Shown: positions 34,278 through 43,116, counted from the first letter of the stretch. The stretch: 64,000 nucleotides of DNA from Gemmatirosa kalamazoonensis (GCF_000522985.1 NZ_CP007128.1:5068220-5132219); one strand, 5' to 3'. The notes: generated from the letters alone by a model not told the origin. Numbers and translations: made by a program.

Positions 34278-35150
34278 ATGACTCTGCGTTTCTCGACGAG
34301 CCGCGCCATCGGAGCGGCGATCGCTCTCACCCTCGGCAGCGTGAGCGCCGCCGGGGCCCAGCAGATGCCCGTGCGCAAGGATACGCCGCGCCCGAGCTCC
34401 ACCCCGATGCCGGTAACGAAGGACACGCCGGCACCGCGCGACACGACGTCGTCGATGCCGGCTCCGGCCCCCGCGCCGGCCCCGGCTCCGACTCCGACCC
34501 CCGCGCCGGTCGCGGTGGACACGACGACGACCACGACGACCACGACGACGACGGTCAGCACGGGTGAGGTGCCCGCGCCGGCGCCGGCGATCCGGCTCCG
34601 CAACGGGTGGTACATCGGGGTCGCCGGCGCCGGCGAGATCCCGAAGACGAACTTCAGCACGTTCTACAAGTCCGGTTGGGGCGTCGAGGTGCCGGTCGGT
34701 TGGGACTCGCCGAACGGCCCGCTCGGCATCCGCGCCAACTTCGGCTACGCGACGCTGAAGTCGAAGTCCGGCCTGCCCGTGTCGGTCGCCGAGCCGCAGA
34801 TCTGGCAGGCGGTCGCCGACGCGAAGCTGCGCCTTCCGTTCGGGCATGGCCTGCTGAGCGGCCTGTACGGGGTCGCGGGTGGTGGTGCGTACCACTTCCG
34901 GAACTACGGCAGGACGCCGACGGTATCGTCGACCACGACGAACGGCACGATGTACACGACGACGTTCAACAACCTGTACGACACCGGCAGCTCGTCGAGC
35001 ACGAAGCTCGGCTGGAACGCGGGTGGTGGCATCCAGTTCGGGATCGGCAGCGCGGCGCTCTACGCCGAGTCGCGGTACGTCTCGGTGAACATGAACAGCG
35101 GCCACTCTGCGTATATCCCGGTGGCGCTCGGTCTCACCTTCAACTGGTAA
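34278..35150 (+). CDS. Outer-membrane beta-barrel protein with Pro-Ala and poly-Thr linker, paralogue 2
   Basis: 290 residues. The start RFSTSRAIGAAIALTLGSV is close to that of paralogue 1. After the signal peptide comes a linker of Ala-Pro pairs and a run of 11 Thr encoded by ACG/ACC repeats (about 34515-34556), which can slip during replication. The barrel begins IRLRNGWYIGVAGAG and ends IPVALGLTFNW with a terminal aromatic residue as in BAM substrates. A four-base gap separates it from the L,D-transpeptidase gene, so the two are co-transcribed. Confidence 0.8.
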   Translation: MTLRFSTSRAIGAAIALTLGSVSAAGAQQMPVRKDTPRPSSTPMPVTKDTPAPRDTTSSMPAPAPAPAPAPTPTPAPVAVDTTTTTTTTTTTVSTGEVPAPAPAIRLRNGWYIGVAGAGEIPKTNFSTFYKSGWGVEVPVGWDSPNGPLGIRANFGYATLKSKSGLPVSVAEPQIWQAVADAKLRLPFGHGLLSGLYGVAGGGAYHFRNYGRTPTVSSTTTNGTMYTTTFNNLYDTGSSSSTKLGWNAGGGIQFGIGSAALYAESRYVSVNMNSGHSAYIPVALGLTFNW

Positions 35151-35153
35151 TCG

Positions 35154-36104
35154 ATGCGTAGTACGCACCTCCACGCGGTGCGCCACGGGCGGTCGGGCGA
35201 TGAGCCCGGCCGTCCGGACGGCGGCCTCCGGAACGGCCACGTCGTGGCGAAGGGCGTGTCCCGTCTCGGTGCCGTCTCAGCGTGGCTCCTCCTCGCTTGT
35301 GTCGGCGTGAGCGCTCCGTCGCTCGCGTCGGCGCAGGCCGGGGCGGGAAGGCGACCGGAGCTGGTCGGAGCGCGGTCGGAGACGGATTCCGGCGATCGGG
35401 CGGGCGTGACGAGCCCGGCGGCGCTGGTTCCCGTGGCCGCCCGCTCGTTCAAGTCGGCGGCGGACAGCCTCGAGTACGAGGCTGCGAAGGCCGCCGCGAC
35501 GAACGCGACCGGGCTCCGGGTGATCGTGTCCATGTTCGATCGCGAGCTGTACGTGCTCGACGGCGCCGACACGCTGCTCGTCGCGCCGGTCGCGGTCGCG
35601 GTGGACACCACGCTGAGCTACAACGGCAAGTCCTGGCGCTTCGAGACGCCCCGCGGCAAGCGGAAGATCCTCTCGAAGGAGTCGAACCCGGTGTGGGTGC
35701 CGCCCGAGTGGCACTACGCGGAGGTCGCCTCGCGTCAGGGCCTGCGGCTCGCGCATCTCGAGCGCGGGCGCGCGGTGACGCTGGCCGATGGGCGCAAGCT
35801 CGTCGTCCGCGGTGACCGCGTCGGCACGCTCGACGGCTCGACGTTCACGCCGCTCCCGTCCGACGAGGAGATCGTCTTCGACGGCACGATCTACGTGCCG
35901 CCGACGGGGACCGCGAATCGGCGCATCGAGGGCGAACTTGGGAAGTACAAGCTGAGCCTCGGGGAGGGCTACCTCCTGCACGGGACTCCGCATACCGAAT
36001 CGATCGGCACGGCGGCCACGCACGGGTGCGTCCGGCTCCTCGACGAGGACGTCGAGTGGCTGTACGACCAGGTTCCCGTCGGCACGCCGGTCTATATCTA
36101 TTAG
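35154..36104 (+). CDS. L,D-transpeptidase (YkuD domain)
   Basis: 316 residues. A signal segment (SAWLLLACVGVSAPSLASAQ) follows about 40 N-terminal residues. The YkuD domain has LRVIVSMFDRELYVL at its start, KSWRFETPRGKRKIL, and the catalytic block LHGTPHTESIGTAATHGCVR, with the Cys of HGCVR as nucleophile. It makes 3-3 cross-links or attaches outer-membrane lipoprotein to murein. Being co-transcribed with an outer-membrane barrel gene suggests a role in tying the envelope layers. Confidence 0.92.
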   Translation: MRSTHLHAVRHGRSGDEPGRPDGGLRNGHVVAKGVSRLGAVSAWLLLACVGVSAPSLASAQAGAGRRPELVGARSETDSGDRAGVTSPAALVPVAARSFKSAADSLEYEAAKAAATNATGLRVIVSMFDRELYVLDGADTLLVAPVAVAVDTTLSYNGKSWRFETPRGKRKILSKESNPVWVPPEWHYAEVASRQGLRLAHLERGRAVTLADGRKLVVRGDRVGTLDGSTFTPLPSDEEIVFDGTIYVPPTGTANRRIEGELGKYKLSLGEGYLLHGTPHTESIGTAATHGCVRLLDEDVEWLYDQVPVGTPVYIY

Positions 36105-36129
36105 GCCGACATCCCCGAGTGGGTCGGCC
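36104..36129 (+). terminator. Hairpin at the stop of the L,D-transpeptidase gene
   Basis: GGCCGAC (36104-36110) and GTCGGCC (36123-36129) are perfect 7-bp arms around 12 bases, starting on the last base of the stop codon. A moderate terminator. Confidence 0.5.
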
Positions 36130-36229
36130 GCGGGCCACCGTGATCCGCATCACCTGAGCGGCGCGGTGGCGACCGCACGCCCGATGGCCCCCCGCCCGCC
36201 ATCCGTTTCCGAAAGCCCCCCGCCCCGCC

Positions 36230-36529
36230 ATGGGAGCTCCCGCGATCGTCCTGCTGCAGCGCTCGGAGCGCGAGATCGTCGACCATCTCCGCCGCGCCGG
36301 CGCCACGAGCCCCGATCGAGCGGTGCCCCTCCCCGAGCTGCGCCACATCGCGCGGCGACGGCTGCGCCGCCTGGTGAACGCGCAGGCGGTCCGCGAGACG
36401 GAGCGCGGCTACTGGCTCGACGAGCCGATCTACGAGGCGTACCGGTCCGACCGACGCGGGCTGATCCTGCTCCTCCTCGGCATCGCGGGCGCGATCGCGT
36501 TAGGCCTGGTCGTTCGCGAACTCGTCTGA
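36230..36529 (+). CDS. Small protein with winged-helix-like N-terminus and one membrane segment
   Basis: 99 residues. The first 75 residues look like a helix-turn-helix or winged fold (REIVDHLRRAGATSPDRAVP, RRLRRLVNAQAVRETERGYW), then one membrane helix (GLILLLLGIAGAIALGLVV) at the C-terminus. I do not know the family. The C-terminal anchor with a DNA-binding-like head is an unusual order and could be membrane-tethered regulation, but this is inference. Confidence 0.6.
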   Translation: MGAPAIVLLQRSEREIVDHLRRAGATSPDRAVPLPELRHIARRRLRRLVNAQAVRETERGYWLDEPIYEAYRSDRRGLILLLLGIAGAIALGLVVRELV

Positions 36530-36535
36530 TCACCT

Positions 36536-36722
36536 GACGGCGCGAACTGCGCCGCGCACTTCGCGGGCGGCACTTCGCCGGCGATACGGCGCGATGGGGC
36601 GCTCGAATCGTCTCGCCCCGCGGCACGGCGCCGCACTGCCCTGTCAGCGTTGTGAACGCCGCTTGCGCCTCATCGCGCTTCACCGTCCGCGCGGTATCGC
36701 CCGCGCAGGCCCGGGCGCACGT
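36536..36722. repeat. Dispersed palindromic element, family B copy 2
   Basis: It shares GCGCACTTCG, TTCGCCGGCGATAC, CGGCACGGCGCCG and TGTGAA with copy 1 (29650-29840), and carries copy 1's 26-bp block exactly but inverted. It sits between convergent genes before hrpB. Confidence 0.75.
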
Positions 36723-36749
36723 CGCGCCGTCAGGCGCCGTCAGGATTGG

Positions 36750-39287
36750 TCAGGACCGCCGCTTCGCGCGTGCGGTCGGCTGCGCGGCGAGCGGATCCTC
36801 GGGCCACTCGTGCTTCGGGTAGCGCCCGCGCAGCTCGCGCCGGACGTCGAAGTAGCTCGTGCGCCAGAACCCCGCGAGGTCGCGCGTGACCTGCACCGGA
36901 CGGTAGGCCGGCGACAGCAGGTGCAGCGTGAGCGGCACGCGGCCCCCTCCGACCCGCGGCGTCTCCACGGCCCCGAACAGCTCCTGCAGCCGGACGGCGA
37001 GCACCGGCGCGTCGGGGGTCGCGTAGTCGATGCGGACGCGCGAGCCGCTCGGCACGACGACGTGCGACGGCGCCAGATCGTCGAGCGCGGCGCGCTGCTG
37101 ACGCGTGAGGCGGTCGCGCAGCGCCTCGCCGACGTCGACGCGCGCCAGCTCGTCGCGCCGGCGTACGCCCCACAGCCGCGGCGCGAGCCACGCGTCGAGC
37201 GTCGCGAGCAGCGCGTCGTCGGAGACGTCGGGCCACGCCGACGGCTCCAGCGCGTGCAGGAACGCGAGGCGCTCGCGCAGCCGGCTCGCGTCCTCGCTCC
37301 ACGCGAGCATCCCGAGCCCCCCGGCGCGAATGGCGTCGACGAGCGCCGCGGCGACCGCCTCGGGGTCGGGGCTCGGATCCGGGATCTCGCGCAGCACGAT
37401 CGCGCCGAGTCGCTCCACGACGCGCGCGCGCACGACGCCCGCGTCGGCGTCCCACGCGAGCTCGTCGTCGCGTGTGAGCGGCGCATCGCCGGAGCGGAGC
37501 CAGTCGTCGATCGCGAGCGGCGCGGCGAGCTCCACGCGCGCCTCGCTCCCGGTCCCGCCGAGCTCCGCGGCGACCACGTACGGCTCCGTGGCGAGTGGCT
37601 GGCCGTCGTCGAACGTCGCCCCGCGGCCGTTCGCGAGCAGGTAGCGGCCGCCCGCGCCGGGCCGGCGCTGCGCGACGCGGTCCGGGTACGCGAGCGCGAG
37701 CAGCAGCCCGCACGCGTCTCCCCCGCTTCGCTCGGGATGACCCAGGCCCAACGACGCGCGAAGGGCGCGCGCCTCGAGCCGCACGCGGCGCAGGGCGTCG
37801 TGGTCGACCGTCGCGCCGTGCGCCGCGGCGATCGTGTCGCCGCTGCCGGCGCCGCGGAGGACCTCGACGCGGAGCCGCACGTCGGCGTCGGGACGCGCGG
37901 GCGCCGCAGCGGCGCGCAGCACGTCCCGCTCCTCGAGCAGCGCCGCGAGGTCGCAGGCGAGGCCGCCCAACGAGAGCTCCCGAGCGCGCAGCACCATGTG
38001 GGCGAGGCGCGGGTGCAGCGGCAGCTCCGCCATGCGCCGCCCGTGCGCGGTGACACGCCCGTCCCCGCCCAACGCGCCCAACGACGCGAGCAGCTCGCGC
38101 GCCTGCCGGTACGTCGCGTCGGGGGGCGGGTCGAGCCACGTCAGCTCCGCCGGGTCGATCACGCCGGCGGCCGCGAGCTCCAGCGCGAGCGGCGCGAGGT
38201 CCGCGTCGAGGATCTCGGCCGGCGTGTCCGGGAGCAGGTGGTGGTGCTCGTGCTCGGGCCACAGCCGGTGGCAGACGCCGGGGCCGAGTCGTCCCGCGCG
38301 CCCGCACCGCTGCGTGGCCGACGCGCGCGACACGCGGGCGAGCGTGAGGCGCGTCATGGCGGTGCGCGGCGAGAACCGCGGCACGCGCGCGAGCCCCGTG
38401 TCGACGACGACGCGGATCCCCTCGATGGTGAGGCTCGTCTCGGCGATGTTGGTCGCGAGCACCACCTTGCGTCGCCCGACGGGCGACGGCGCGATCGCCG
38501 CATCCTGCGCCTCGGGCGGCATGCTGCCGTGGAGCGGCCGCACCGACACGTCGTCGGGCAGCCCGCCCAACAGATTGGCGACGCGCCGGATCTCCGCGGC
38601 GCCGGGGAGGAACACGAGCACGTCGCCGTCGTGCGTGCGGATCGCCTCGCGCACCGTCAGCGCCGTCGCCGCCTCGACCTCGCGCGGTGCGGGCCGCGTG
38701 GCGCGCCATCGCACCTCGACCGGCCAGCTCCGCCCCGCGCTCGTGACGACGGGGGCATCGCCGAGCATTCGCGCCACGCGCTCGCCGTCGAGCGTGGCGG
38801 ACATGACGAGCAGCCGCAGCTCGGGGCGCAGCACGCTCTGCGTCTGCAGCGCGAGCGCGAGCCCGAGGTCGGCGTGCAGGCTCCGCTCGTGGAACTCGTC
38901 GAAGATCACGGCCGAGGTTCCGTCGAGCGCCGGATCGCGCTGCAGCATGCGCGTGAGGATCCCCTCGGTGACGACCTCGATGCGCGTCGCGCGGCTCACG
39001 CGCGTGTCGAGCCGCACGCGGTAGCCGACGGTCGCGCCGACGTCCTCGTCGAGGAGCCGCGCCATGTGGCGTGCGGCGGCGCGGGCGGCGAGGCGGCGTG
39101 GCTCCAGCATCACGATCCGGCCGTCGACCCAGGGCTCGCCGAGGAGCGCGAGCGGGACGCGCGTCGTCTTGCCGGCGCCCGGCGGCGCCTGGAGCACGAC
39201 AGACGAACGCCCGCGCAGCGCGTCGCGCAGCGCGGGCAGGACGTCGTCGATCGGGAGCGGCGGGAGCGGGAGGGTCTTCGACGGCAC
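36750..39287 (-). CDS. hrpB: ATP-dependent DEAH-box helicase HrpB
   Basis: 845 residues, the usual HrpB length. Helicase motifs are present: Walker A QAPPGAGKTTRVP (about 33-45), DEFH (about 130), SAT (about 165), the Q/H-R-x-G-R region ATQRCGRAGRLGPG, then the HA2 and HrpB C-terminal domains (PLTLHLLSPAYRPVQVTRDL and YPKHEWPEDP). The biological RNA substrate of bacterial HrpB is poorly defined. The GTG start at 39287 leaves 43 bp to the next gene upstream on the same strand. Confidence 0.94.
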   Translation of the reverse strand: MPSKTLPLPPLPIDDVLPALRDALRGRSSVVLQAPPGAGKTTRVPLALLGEPWVDGRIVMLEPRRLAARAAARHMARLLDEDVGATVGYRVRLDTRVSRATRIEVVTEGILTRMLQRDPALDGTSAVIFDEFHERSLHADLGLALALQTQSVLRPELRLLVMSATLDGERVARMLGDAPVVTSAGRSWPVEVRWRATRPAPREVEAATALTVREAIRTHDGDVLVFLPGAAEIRRVANLLGGLPDDVSVRPLHGSMPPEAQDAAIAPSPVGRRKVVLATNIAETSLTIEGIRVVVDTGLARVPRFSPRTAMTRLTLARVSRASATQRCGRAGRLGPGVCHRLWPEHEHHHLLPDTPAEILDADLAPLALELAAAGVIDPAELTWLDPPPDATYRQARELLASLGALGGDGRVTAHGRRMAELPLHPRLAHMVLRARELSLGGLACDLAALLEERDVLRAAAAPARPDADVRLRVEVLRGAGSGDTIAAAHGATVDHDALRRVRLEARALRASLGLGHPERSGGDACGLLLALAYPDRVAQRRPGAGGRYLLANGRGATFDDGQPLATEPYVVAAELGGTGSEARVELAAPLAIDDWLRSGDAPLTRDDELAWDADAGVVRARVVERLGAIVLREIPDPSPDPEAVAAALVDAIRAGGLGMLAWSEDASRLRERLAFLHALEPSAWPDVSDDALLATLDAWLAPRLWGVRRRDELARVDVGEALRDRLTRQQRAALDDLAPSHVVVPSGSRVRIDYATPDAPVLAVRLQELFGAVETPRVGGGRVPLTLHLLSPAYRPVQVTRDLAGFWRTSYFDVRRELRGRYPKHEWPEDPLAAQPTARAKRRS

Positions 39288-39330
39288 GGCGGCGGGATTC
39301 CGGGAGGAATCATCGCCGCGCGGCCGGGCG

Positions 39331-39741
39331 TCAGGAAGCGGCTTCGGGACCCGGAGGCGTGGCGGGCGGCGTGCTCTCGGACGTCGTGCCGGTGTCGCCG
39401 CGGCGGCCGCGGACCATCCCCCACACCCAGCGCGCGACGAGCACGACGACGATGACGGGCAGCGCGATCTTCAGCAGCGCGAGACCGGCGGCGAGCATCG
39501 TCCCGACGACCGCCATGATGACGCCGACGGTGCCGACGACGAGCAGGATGGGAAGCCCGATCACCGCGAGCACGAGCAGGATCGGCAGCCCCACGATCCC
39601 CACGACGATGAGCAGCGGCAGACCGACGACCTTCAGGACGCCGGCGAGCGGCACGGCGAGCAGAAGGAGGAAGCTGACCAGGCCGCCGAAGCTCCGGGCG
39701 AGCACCCAACGGAGCAACAGAGCCTTGATTGCGAGCCACAT
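39331..39741 (-). CDS. Small hydrophobic membrane protein with repeated GLP motifs
   Basis: 136 residues. Hydrophobic almost throughout, with GLPLLIVVGIVGLPILLVLA and VIGLPILLVVGTVG forming three near-identical GLP-x-LLV repeats, then a longer membrane helix and a Thr/Pro/Gly-rich tail. AGGAGA precedes the ATG at 39741. The repeat could form a small oligomeric membrane assembly. I recognise no family. Confidence 0.6.
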   Translation of the reverse strand: MWLAIKALLLRWVLARSFGGLVSFLLLLAVPLAGVLKVVGLPLLIVVGIVGLPILLVLAVIGLPILLVVGTVGVIMAVVGTMLAAGLALLKIALPVIVVVLVARWVWGMVRGRRGDTGTTSESTPPATPPGPEAAS

Positions 39742-39884
39742 CGGGCGATCTCCTGGCGTGAGGGGGCCTCCCAGGCCTACGGCACGGGCGACTGCGTGTT
39801 TCACGCCCGCGCGCTCGCGGCCACGCCGGTACGCTTCCTGACGCGTCGGGGCGCATGCTCGAGAGCCGGCAGGCGGACCTCACG

Positions 39885-40286
39885 ATGAACGTGCGCGGCG
39901 TGCTCGAGACCTGCGTGTACGCGTCCGACCTCGACGCGGCGGAGCGGTTCTACGCCGACGTGATCGGGCTGGAGGCGTTCGCGCGCGTGGCGGGGCGGCA
40001 CGTGTTCTTCCGCTGCGGCGGGGGGGTGTTCCTCGTGTTCAACCCGGACGCGACGACGGCGGCGACGGGCGACGTGCCGCCGCACGGCGCGCGCGGCGCC
40101 GGGCACGTGGCGTTCGCGGCGCCCGAGCGCGAGCTCGACGCGTGGCGCGCGCGCCTAACGGAACGCGGCGTGCCCGTGGAGGCCGAGGTGCGCTGGCCGC
40201 GCGGTGGGCGCTCGTTGTACGTGCGCGATCCGGCGGGGAACTCCGTGGAGCTGGCGACGCCAGCGATCTGGAACCTGAGCGAGTGA
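39885..40286 (+). CDS. Glyoxalase/bleomycin-resistance (VOC) family protein
   Basis: 133 residues, one VOC module pair: VLETCVYASDLDAAERFYAD, FFRCGGGVFLVFNP, GAGHVAFAAPERELDAW and SLYVRDPAGNSVELA with its metal-ligand Glu. VOC enzymes range from glyoxalase I to dioxygenases and resistance proteins; no substrate can be named. It is 13 bases before the FRG gene and probably co-transcribed. ATG 39855 is an alternative start. Confidence 0.88.
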   Translation: MNVRGVLETCVYASDLDAAERFYADVIGLEAFARVAGRHVFFRCGGGVFLVFNPDATTAATGDVPPHGARGAGHVAFAAPERELDAWRARLTERGVPVEAEVRWPRGGRSLYVRDPAGNSVELATPAIWNLSE

Positions 40287-40299
40287 CCGACGACCGACG

Positions 40300-41100
40300 A
40301 TGGCCAAGATCTCGACGATCGAGCTGAAGACGTTAGGCGAGCTGCTCGACCACGTGACGCCGCGCGAGCCGGATCCGGTAACCGGGCGCCGGCGCGACTC
40401 GGGCGTGTATCGCGGCTCGGGGCACGCGGAGTGGCCGCTGCTCACGAGCCTCGACCGGCTCGGCGGCATCCATCCGCCGCACACGAAGAGCGCGCTCGAG
40501 GAGCACATCCTCCGCAACTTCATCCGCTACTCGCGCCCGTACTTCCCCACCCCGCGCAACGAGTGGGAGCTGCTCGTCGCGGCGCAGCACCACGGACTGC
40601 CCACGCGGCTGCTCGACTGGACCTATTCGCCGCTCGTCGCGGCGCACTTCGCGACGCTGCGGCCGCACGCCGCCGACCGCGTGGTGTGGCGCCTGGACTG
40701 GCAGCGCGTGCACCGGCACTTCGGCTTCCCGCCGCTCGCGCTGCTGAGCGACGATCTCGCCGCGCTGAACCACGACCCCGACGCCGGCGGCCTCACGCCG
40801 TGGGACCTCATGCGCAGCGGCGCGAAGCAGAAGCCGTTCGCCGTGCTGTTCGAGCCGCCGACGCTGGACGCGCGCCTCGCCACGCAGGCCGCGGCGTTCA
40901 CGATCTCGTCGACGACGACGCAGTCGTTCGACGAGTTCCTCGCGAAGCACGAGCTGCTCGACGCGCTCACGAAGTACGTGATCCCCGCCGAGCGCGTGGA
41001 CGTCGTGCGTGACCAGCTCGACATCGCGACGATCGACGAGCGGCGGCTGTTCCCGGATCTCGACGGCGTCGCGGCGCAGATGCGGCGGTACTACTCGTAG
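40300..41100 (+). CDS. FRG-domain protein
   Basis: 266 residues. The FRG domain covers about residues 12-150: VYRGSGHAEWPLLTSLDR (the FRG-type motif with Tyr in place of Phe), ELLVAAQHHGLPTRLLDWT and SPLVAAHFAT. The rest ends in a helical region. The FRG domain is widespread in bacteria and phages, of unknown chemistry, and often near mobile or defence genes. Here it follows a VOC gene and a foldback repeat comes directly after its stop. Confidence 0.88.
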   Translation: MAKISTIELKTLGELLDHVTPREPDPVTGRRRDSGVYRGSGHAEWPLLTSLDRLGGIHPPHTKSALEEHILRNFIRYSRPYFPTPRNEWELLVAAQHHGLPTRLLDWTYSPLVAAHFATLRPHAADRVVWRLDWQRVHRHFGFPPLALLSDDLAALNHDPDAGGLTPWDLMRSGAKQKPFAVLFEPPTLDARLATQAAAFTISSTTTQSFDEFLAKHELLDALTKYVIPAERVDVVRDQLDIATIDERRLFPDLDGVAAQMRRYYS

Positions 41101-41104
41101 CGGC

Positions 41105-41179
41105 GTGGCTGCGTGGCTGCGTACCCGTCACGCGCCCACGCAGCCACGCAGCCACGCAGCCACGCAGCCACGCAGCCAC
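41105..41179. repeat. Foldback repeat with 8-bp units (GCTGCGTG), second copy
   Basis: GTGGCTGCGTGGCTGCGTA (41105-41122) faces at least five inverted ACGCAGCC units (41138-41179). It ends on the stop codon of the minus-strand MBL gene and fills the whole convergent space. The unit is the same as at 23919-24036. Confidence 0.9.
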
Positions 41180-42147
41180 TACGCGCGCCCTCGCTGGTCG
41201 CCCCGTAGCGAACGGACCACCATCCCCAGCGCGACCGCCGCGCCGATGCCTAACGCGAGGCCGGTGACGGGGTCGGACGGGGCGGGTGGAAGCGAGACGA
41301 CGCCGCGCTCGTCGGTGACGGCGGGGCGGCCGACGTAGCGCCCGTGCGACGGCATGGCGCGCACGTCGAAGTCGCGGGCCAGCGCGTGCAGATCCTCGGC
41401 GAGCTGCGGGCCCTGCATCGGCGAGCCGTGGCCGGTGAGCGCGACCAACGGCTCGAGCGCGGCGAGCGCCTTCACCGACGACCACGCGCGCTCCCAGTCG
41501 GGCGTGAAGTACATCGGCGGGCCGTTGATCTCGGCGCGCTGCGTGAGCACGGCGAGCGCCGACTCCTGCTTCGTCGTCACGAACGCGTCGCCGGCGATCA
41601 GCACGCGGTCGGCCTCGCGGAAGAGCGAGACGTGTCCCGGCGTGTGCCCCGGCGTGAACACCCATCGCCACCCCGGCATCTCGGGCAGCGAGCCGTCGTC
41701 GGCGAGCGGCCGCACGCGCTCGCCAAGGTCGATCGGCCGCTTGGGGTACAGGCCGGCGAGCCGCGCCATCGCGCCACCACCGACCGTCGGATCGGGCGGC
41801 GGATACGCGGAGCGGCCCGTGAGGTACGGCAGCTCGAGCTGGTGCGCGTACACGGGCACGTCCCATCGCTCGACCAGCGCCCGCAGCGAGCCGACGTGGT
41901 CGAAGTGGCCGTGCGTGAGCACGATCGCCTCGGGGCGCGAGCCGTCGCCGAAGCGGCGCGCCGCGGCGTCGGCGATGTGGTCCGCGTAGCCGGAGATGCC
42001 GGCGTCGACGAGCACCCAGCGCCCCGACTCCGGCGCGCCGACGAACGCGACGTTCACGATCGCCGTGCGCAGGTACGCGACGTCGGGAACGACGGGAATC
42101 GGGGCCCCGTGCAGCGAGCCCGGTGGGCGGAGCGCGACGTCGGCCAT
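41179..42147 (-). CDS. MBL-fold metallo-hydrolase with C-terminal membrane segment
   Basis: 322 residues. The dizinc motif THGHFDHVG, the later His in FTPGHTPGHVS, the bridging Asp in IAGDAF and LTGHGSPMQG make a complete metallo-beta-lactamase fold. A C-terminal hydrophobic segment (VTGLALGIGAAVALGMVV) with a basic tail suggests a tail anchor. The substrate is unknown; the family includes lactonases, thioesterases and glyoxalase II-like enzymes. The small hydrophilic protein gene precedes it by one base. Confidence 0.88.
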   Translation of the reverse strand: MADVALRPPGSLHGAPIPVVPDVAYLRTAIVNVAFVGAPESGRWVLVDAGISGYADHIADAAARRFGDGSRPEAIVLTHGHFDHVGSLRALVERWDVPVYAHQLELPYLTGRSAYPPPDPTVGGGAMARLAGLYPKRPIDLGERVRPLADDGSLPEMPGWRWVFTPGHTPGHVSLFREADRVLIAGDAFVTTKQESALAVLTQRAEINGPPMYFTPDWERAWSSVKALAALEPLVALTGHGSPMQGPQLAEDLHALARDFDVRAMPSHGRYVGRPAVTDERGVVSLPPAPSDPVTGLALGIGAAVALGMVVRSLRGDQRGRA

Positions 42148-42148
42148 G

Positions 42149-42523
42149 TCAGCGGTGCCCGCGCACGTGGTCCCACGCGTCGCGCACGGCGTCCTTCACG
42201 TCGCCCCACGCCGATTTGGACGTGCCGCGCGCCTTGTCCCACCCGCGCTCCAGATCGCCCTCGACCTCGTTCCACTCGCGGCCACCGTGGTGGCGCGCCG
42301 CGGCGGTGCCGTAGCGGTAGGCGGGCTCGTAGTAGTCGAAGCCGCGGTCGGCCTGGACGTAGGGGCGGCTGGAGTAGCTGTCGCGCCAGTGCCGCTGCTC
42401 GTTCTCCCCCCAGCTCTCGGTGCCCCAGTCGATCTCGTGCATGCTGCCCGTCGTCCCCATGTTGATCCCGGGGTTGCCGCCGGGCATGTTGTCGAAGACG
42501 TTGCCGCTCGTGAAGTCGGCCAT
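42149..42523 (-). CDS. Small hydrophilic stress-type protein of unknown family
   Basis: 124 residues, hydrophilic. The middle part (HWRDSYSSRPYVQADRGFDY and YEPAYRYG) resembles a conserved segment of many small uncharacterised bacterial proteins. The C-terminus is an amphipathic helix (GWDKARGTSKSAWGDVKDAV). GGAGG lies six bases before ATG 42523. It ends one base from the MBL start and is co-transcribed. Osmotic or general stress is a guess from the composition. Confidence 0.65.
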   Translation of the reverse strand: MADFTSGNVFDNMPGGNPGINMGTTGSMHEIDWGTESWGENEQRHWRDSYSSRPYVQADRGFDYYEPAYRYGTAAARHHGGREWNEVEGDLERGWDKARGTSKSAWGDVKDAVRDAWDHVRGHR

Positions 42524-42646
42524 CGGATCCTCCGCGTTGGCGTGAGTCGAGAGATCACGAATGGGCAAGCGGCACGCCCGGGCCGTTCACGATCGCGGAG
42601 TTCGCGCGTCTACCCGGCGACGTCGTCTCCTCCTGCCCCACCCCGC

Positions 42647-43000
42647 ATGCGCTGCCGCCGCCCGCTCGCCTTCCTGACGGTCCTGCTCGCCGCGTGCGGT
42701 GGCGGCAAGGACGCCCCCGTCGACCCGCCGTCGAGCGCGCCGCGCACGGCGACGGTCACCATGCTGCCGAGCGCGTTCATCCCGTTCTCGACGACCATCG
42801 CGGTCGGCGGGACGGTGACGTTCGAGTTCCCGCCGGGGATCGATCACAACGTGATCTTCGAGCGGCAGACGGGCGCGCCGCAGGACATCCAGATCACGCG
42901 CAACGCGAGCGTCGACCGGAAGTTCACGACGAAGGGGACGTACGCGTACGACTGCCGGATCCACCCGGGGATGATCGGGGAGGTCGTCGTCGTGCCCTGA
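42647..43000 (+). CDS. Cupredoxin-domain lipoprotein
   Basis: 117 residues. Lipobox LLAACGG, so it is anchored in a membrane. The cupredoxin beta-sandwich shows the type 1 copper ligands His (IDHNVIF), Cys (YDC), His (RIHPG) and Met (MIGEV). It would carry single electrons or store copper in the periplasm. It stands alone, without an obvious oxidase. Confidence 0.9.
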   Translation: MRCRRPLAFLTVLLAACGGGKDAPVDPPSSAPRTATVTMLPSAFIPFSTTIAVGGTVTFEFPPGIDHNVIFERQTGAPQDIQITRNASVDRKFTTKGTYAYDCRIHPGMIGEVVVVP

Positions 43001-43012
43001 CGGCGCCTAACG

Positions 43013-43112
43013 GCGCTCTCGACGGCGCGGGCGATGGGGCGCTGACGATACGGCGCGATGAAGCGCGAGCGACGCTCACAGCGCTCGACTGCGCCGTAGC
43101 GCGCGGCGCCGT
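43013..43112. repeat. Dispersed palindromic element, family B copy 3
   Basis: A shorter relative of copies 1 and 2, with GATACGGCGCGATG, AAGCGCGA, CGCTCACAGCGCT and ACTGCGCCGTAGCGCG. It lies between the convergent cupredoxin and DUF1501 genes and ends five bases before the latter's stop. Confidence 0.65.
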
Positions 43113-43116
43113 TGCA

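Noticed and set aside
40300-41100. FRG gene as part of a defence island
   Set aside because: Neighbours are VOC, MBL and housekeeping-like genes; no other defence gene is near, so the context gives no support.
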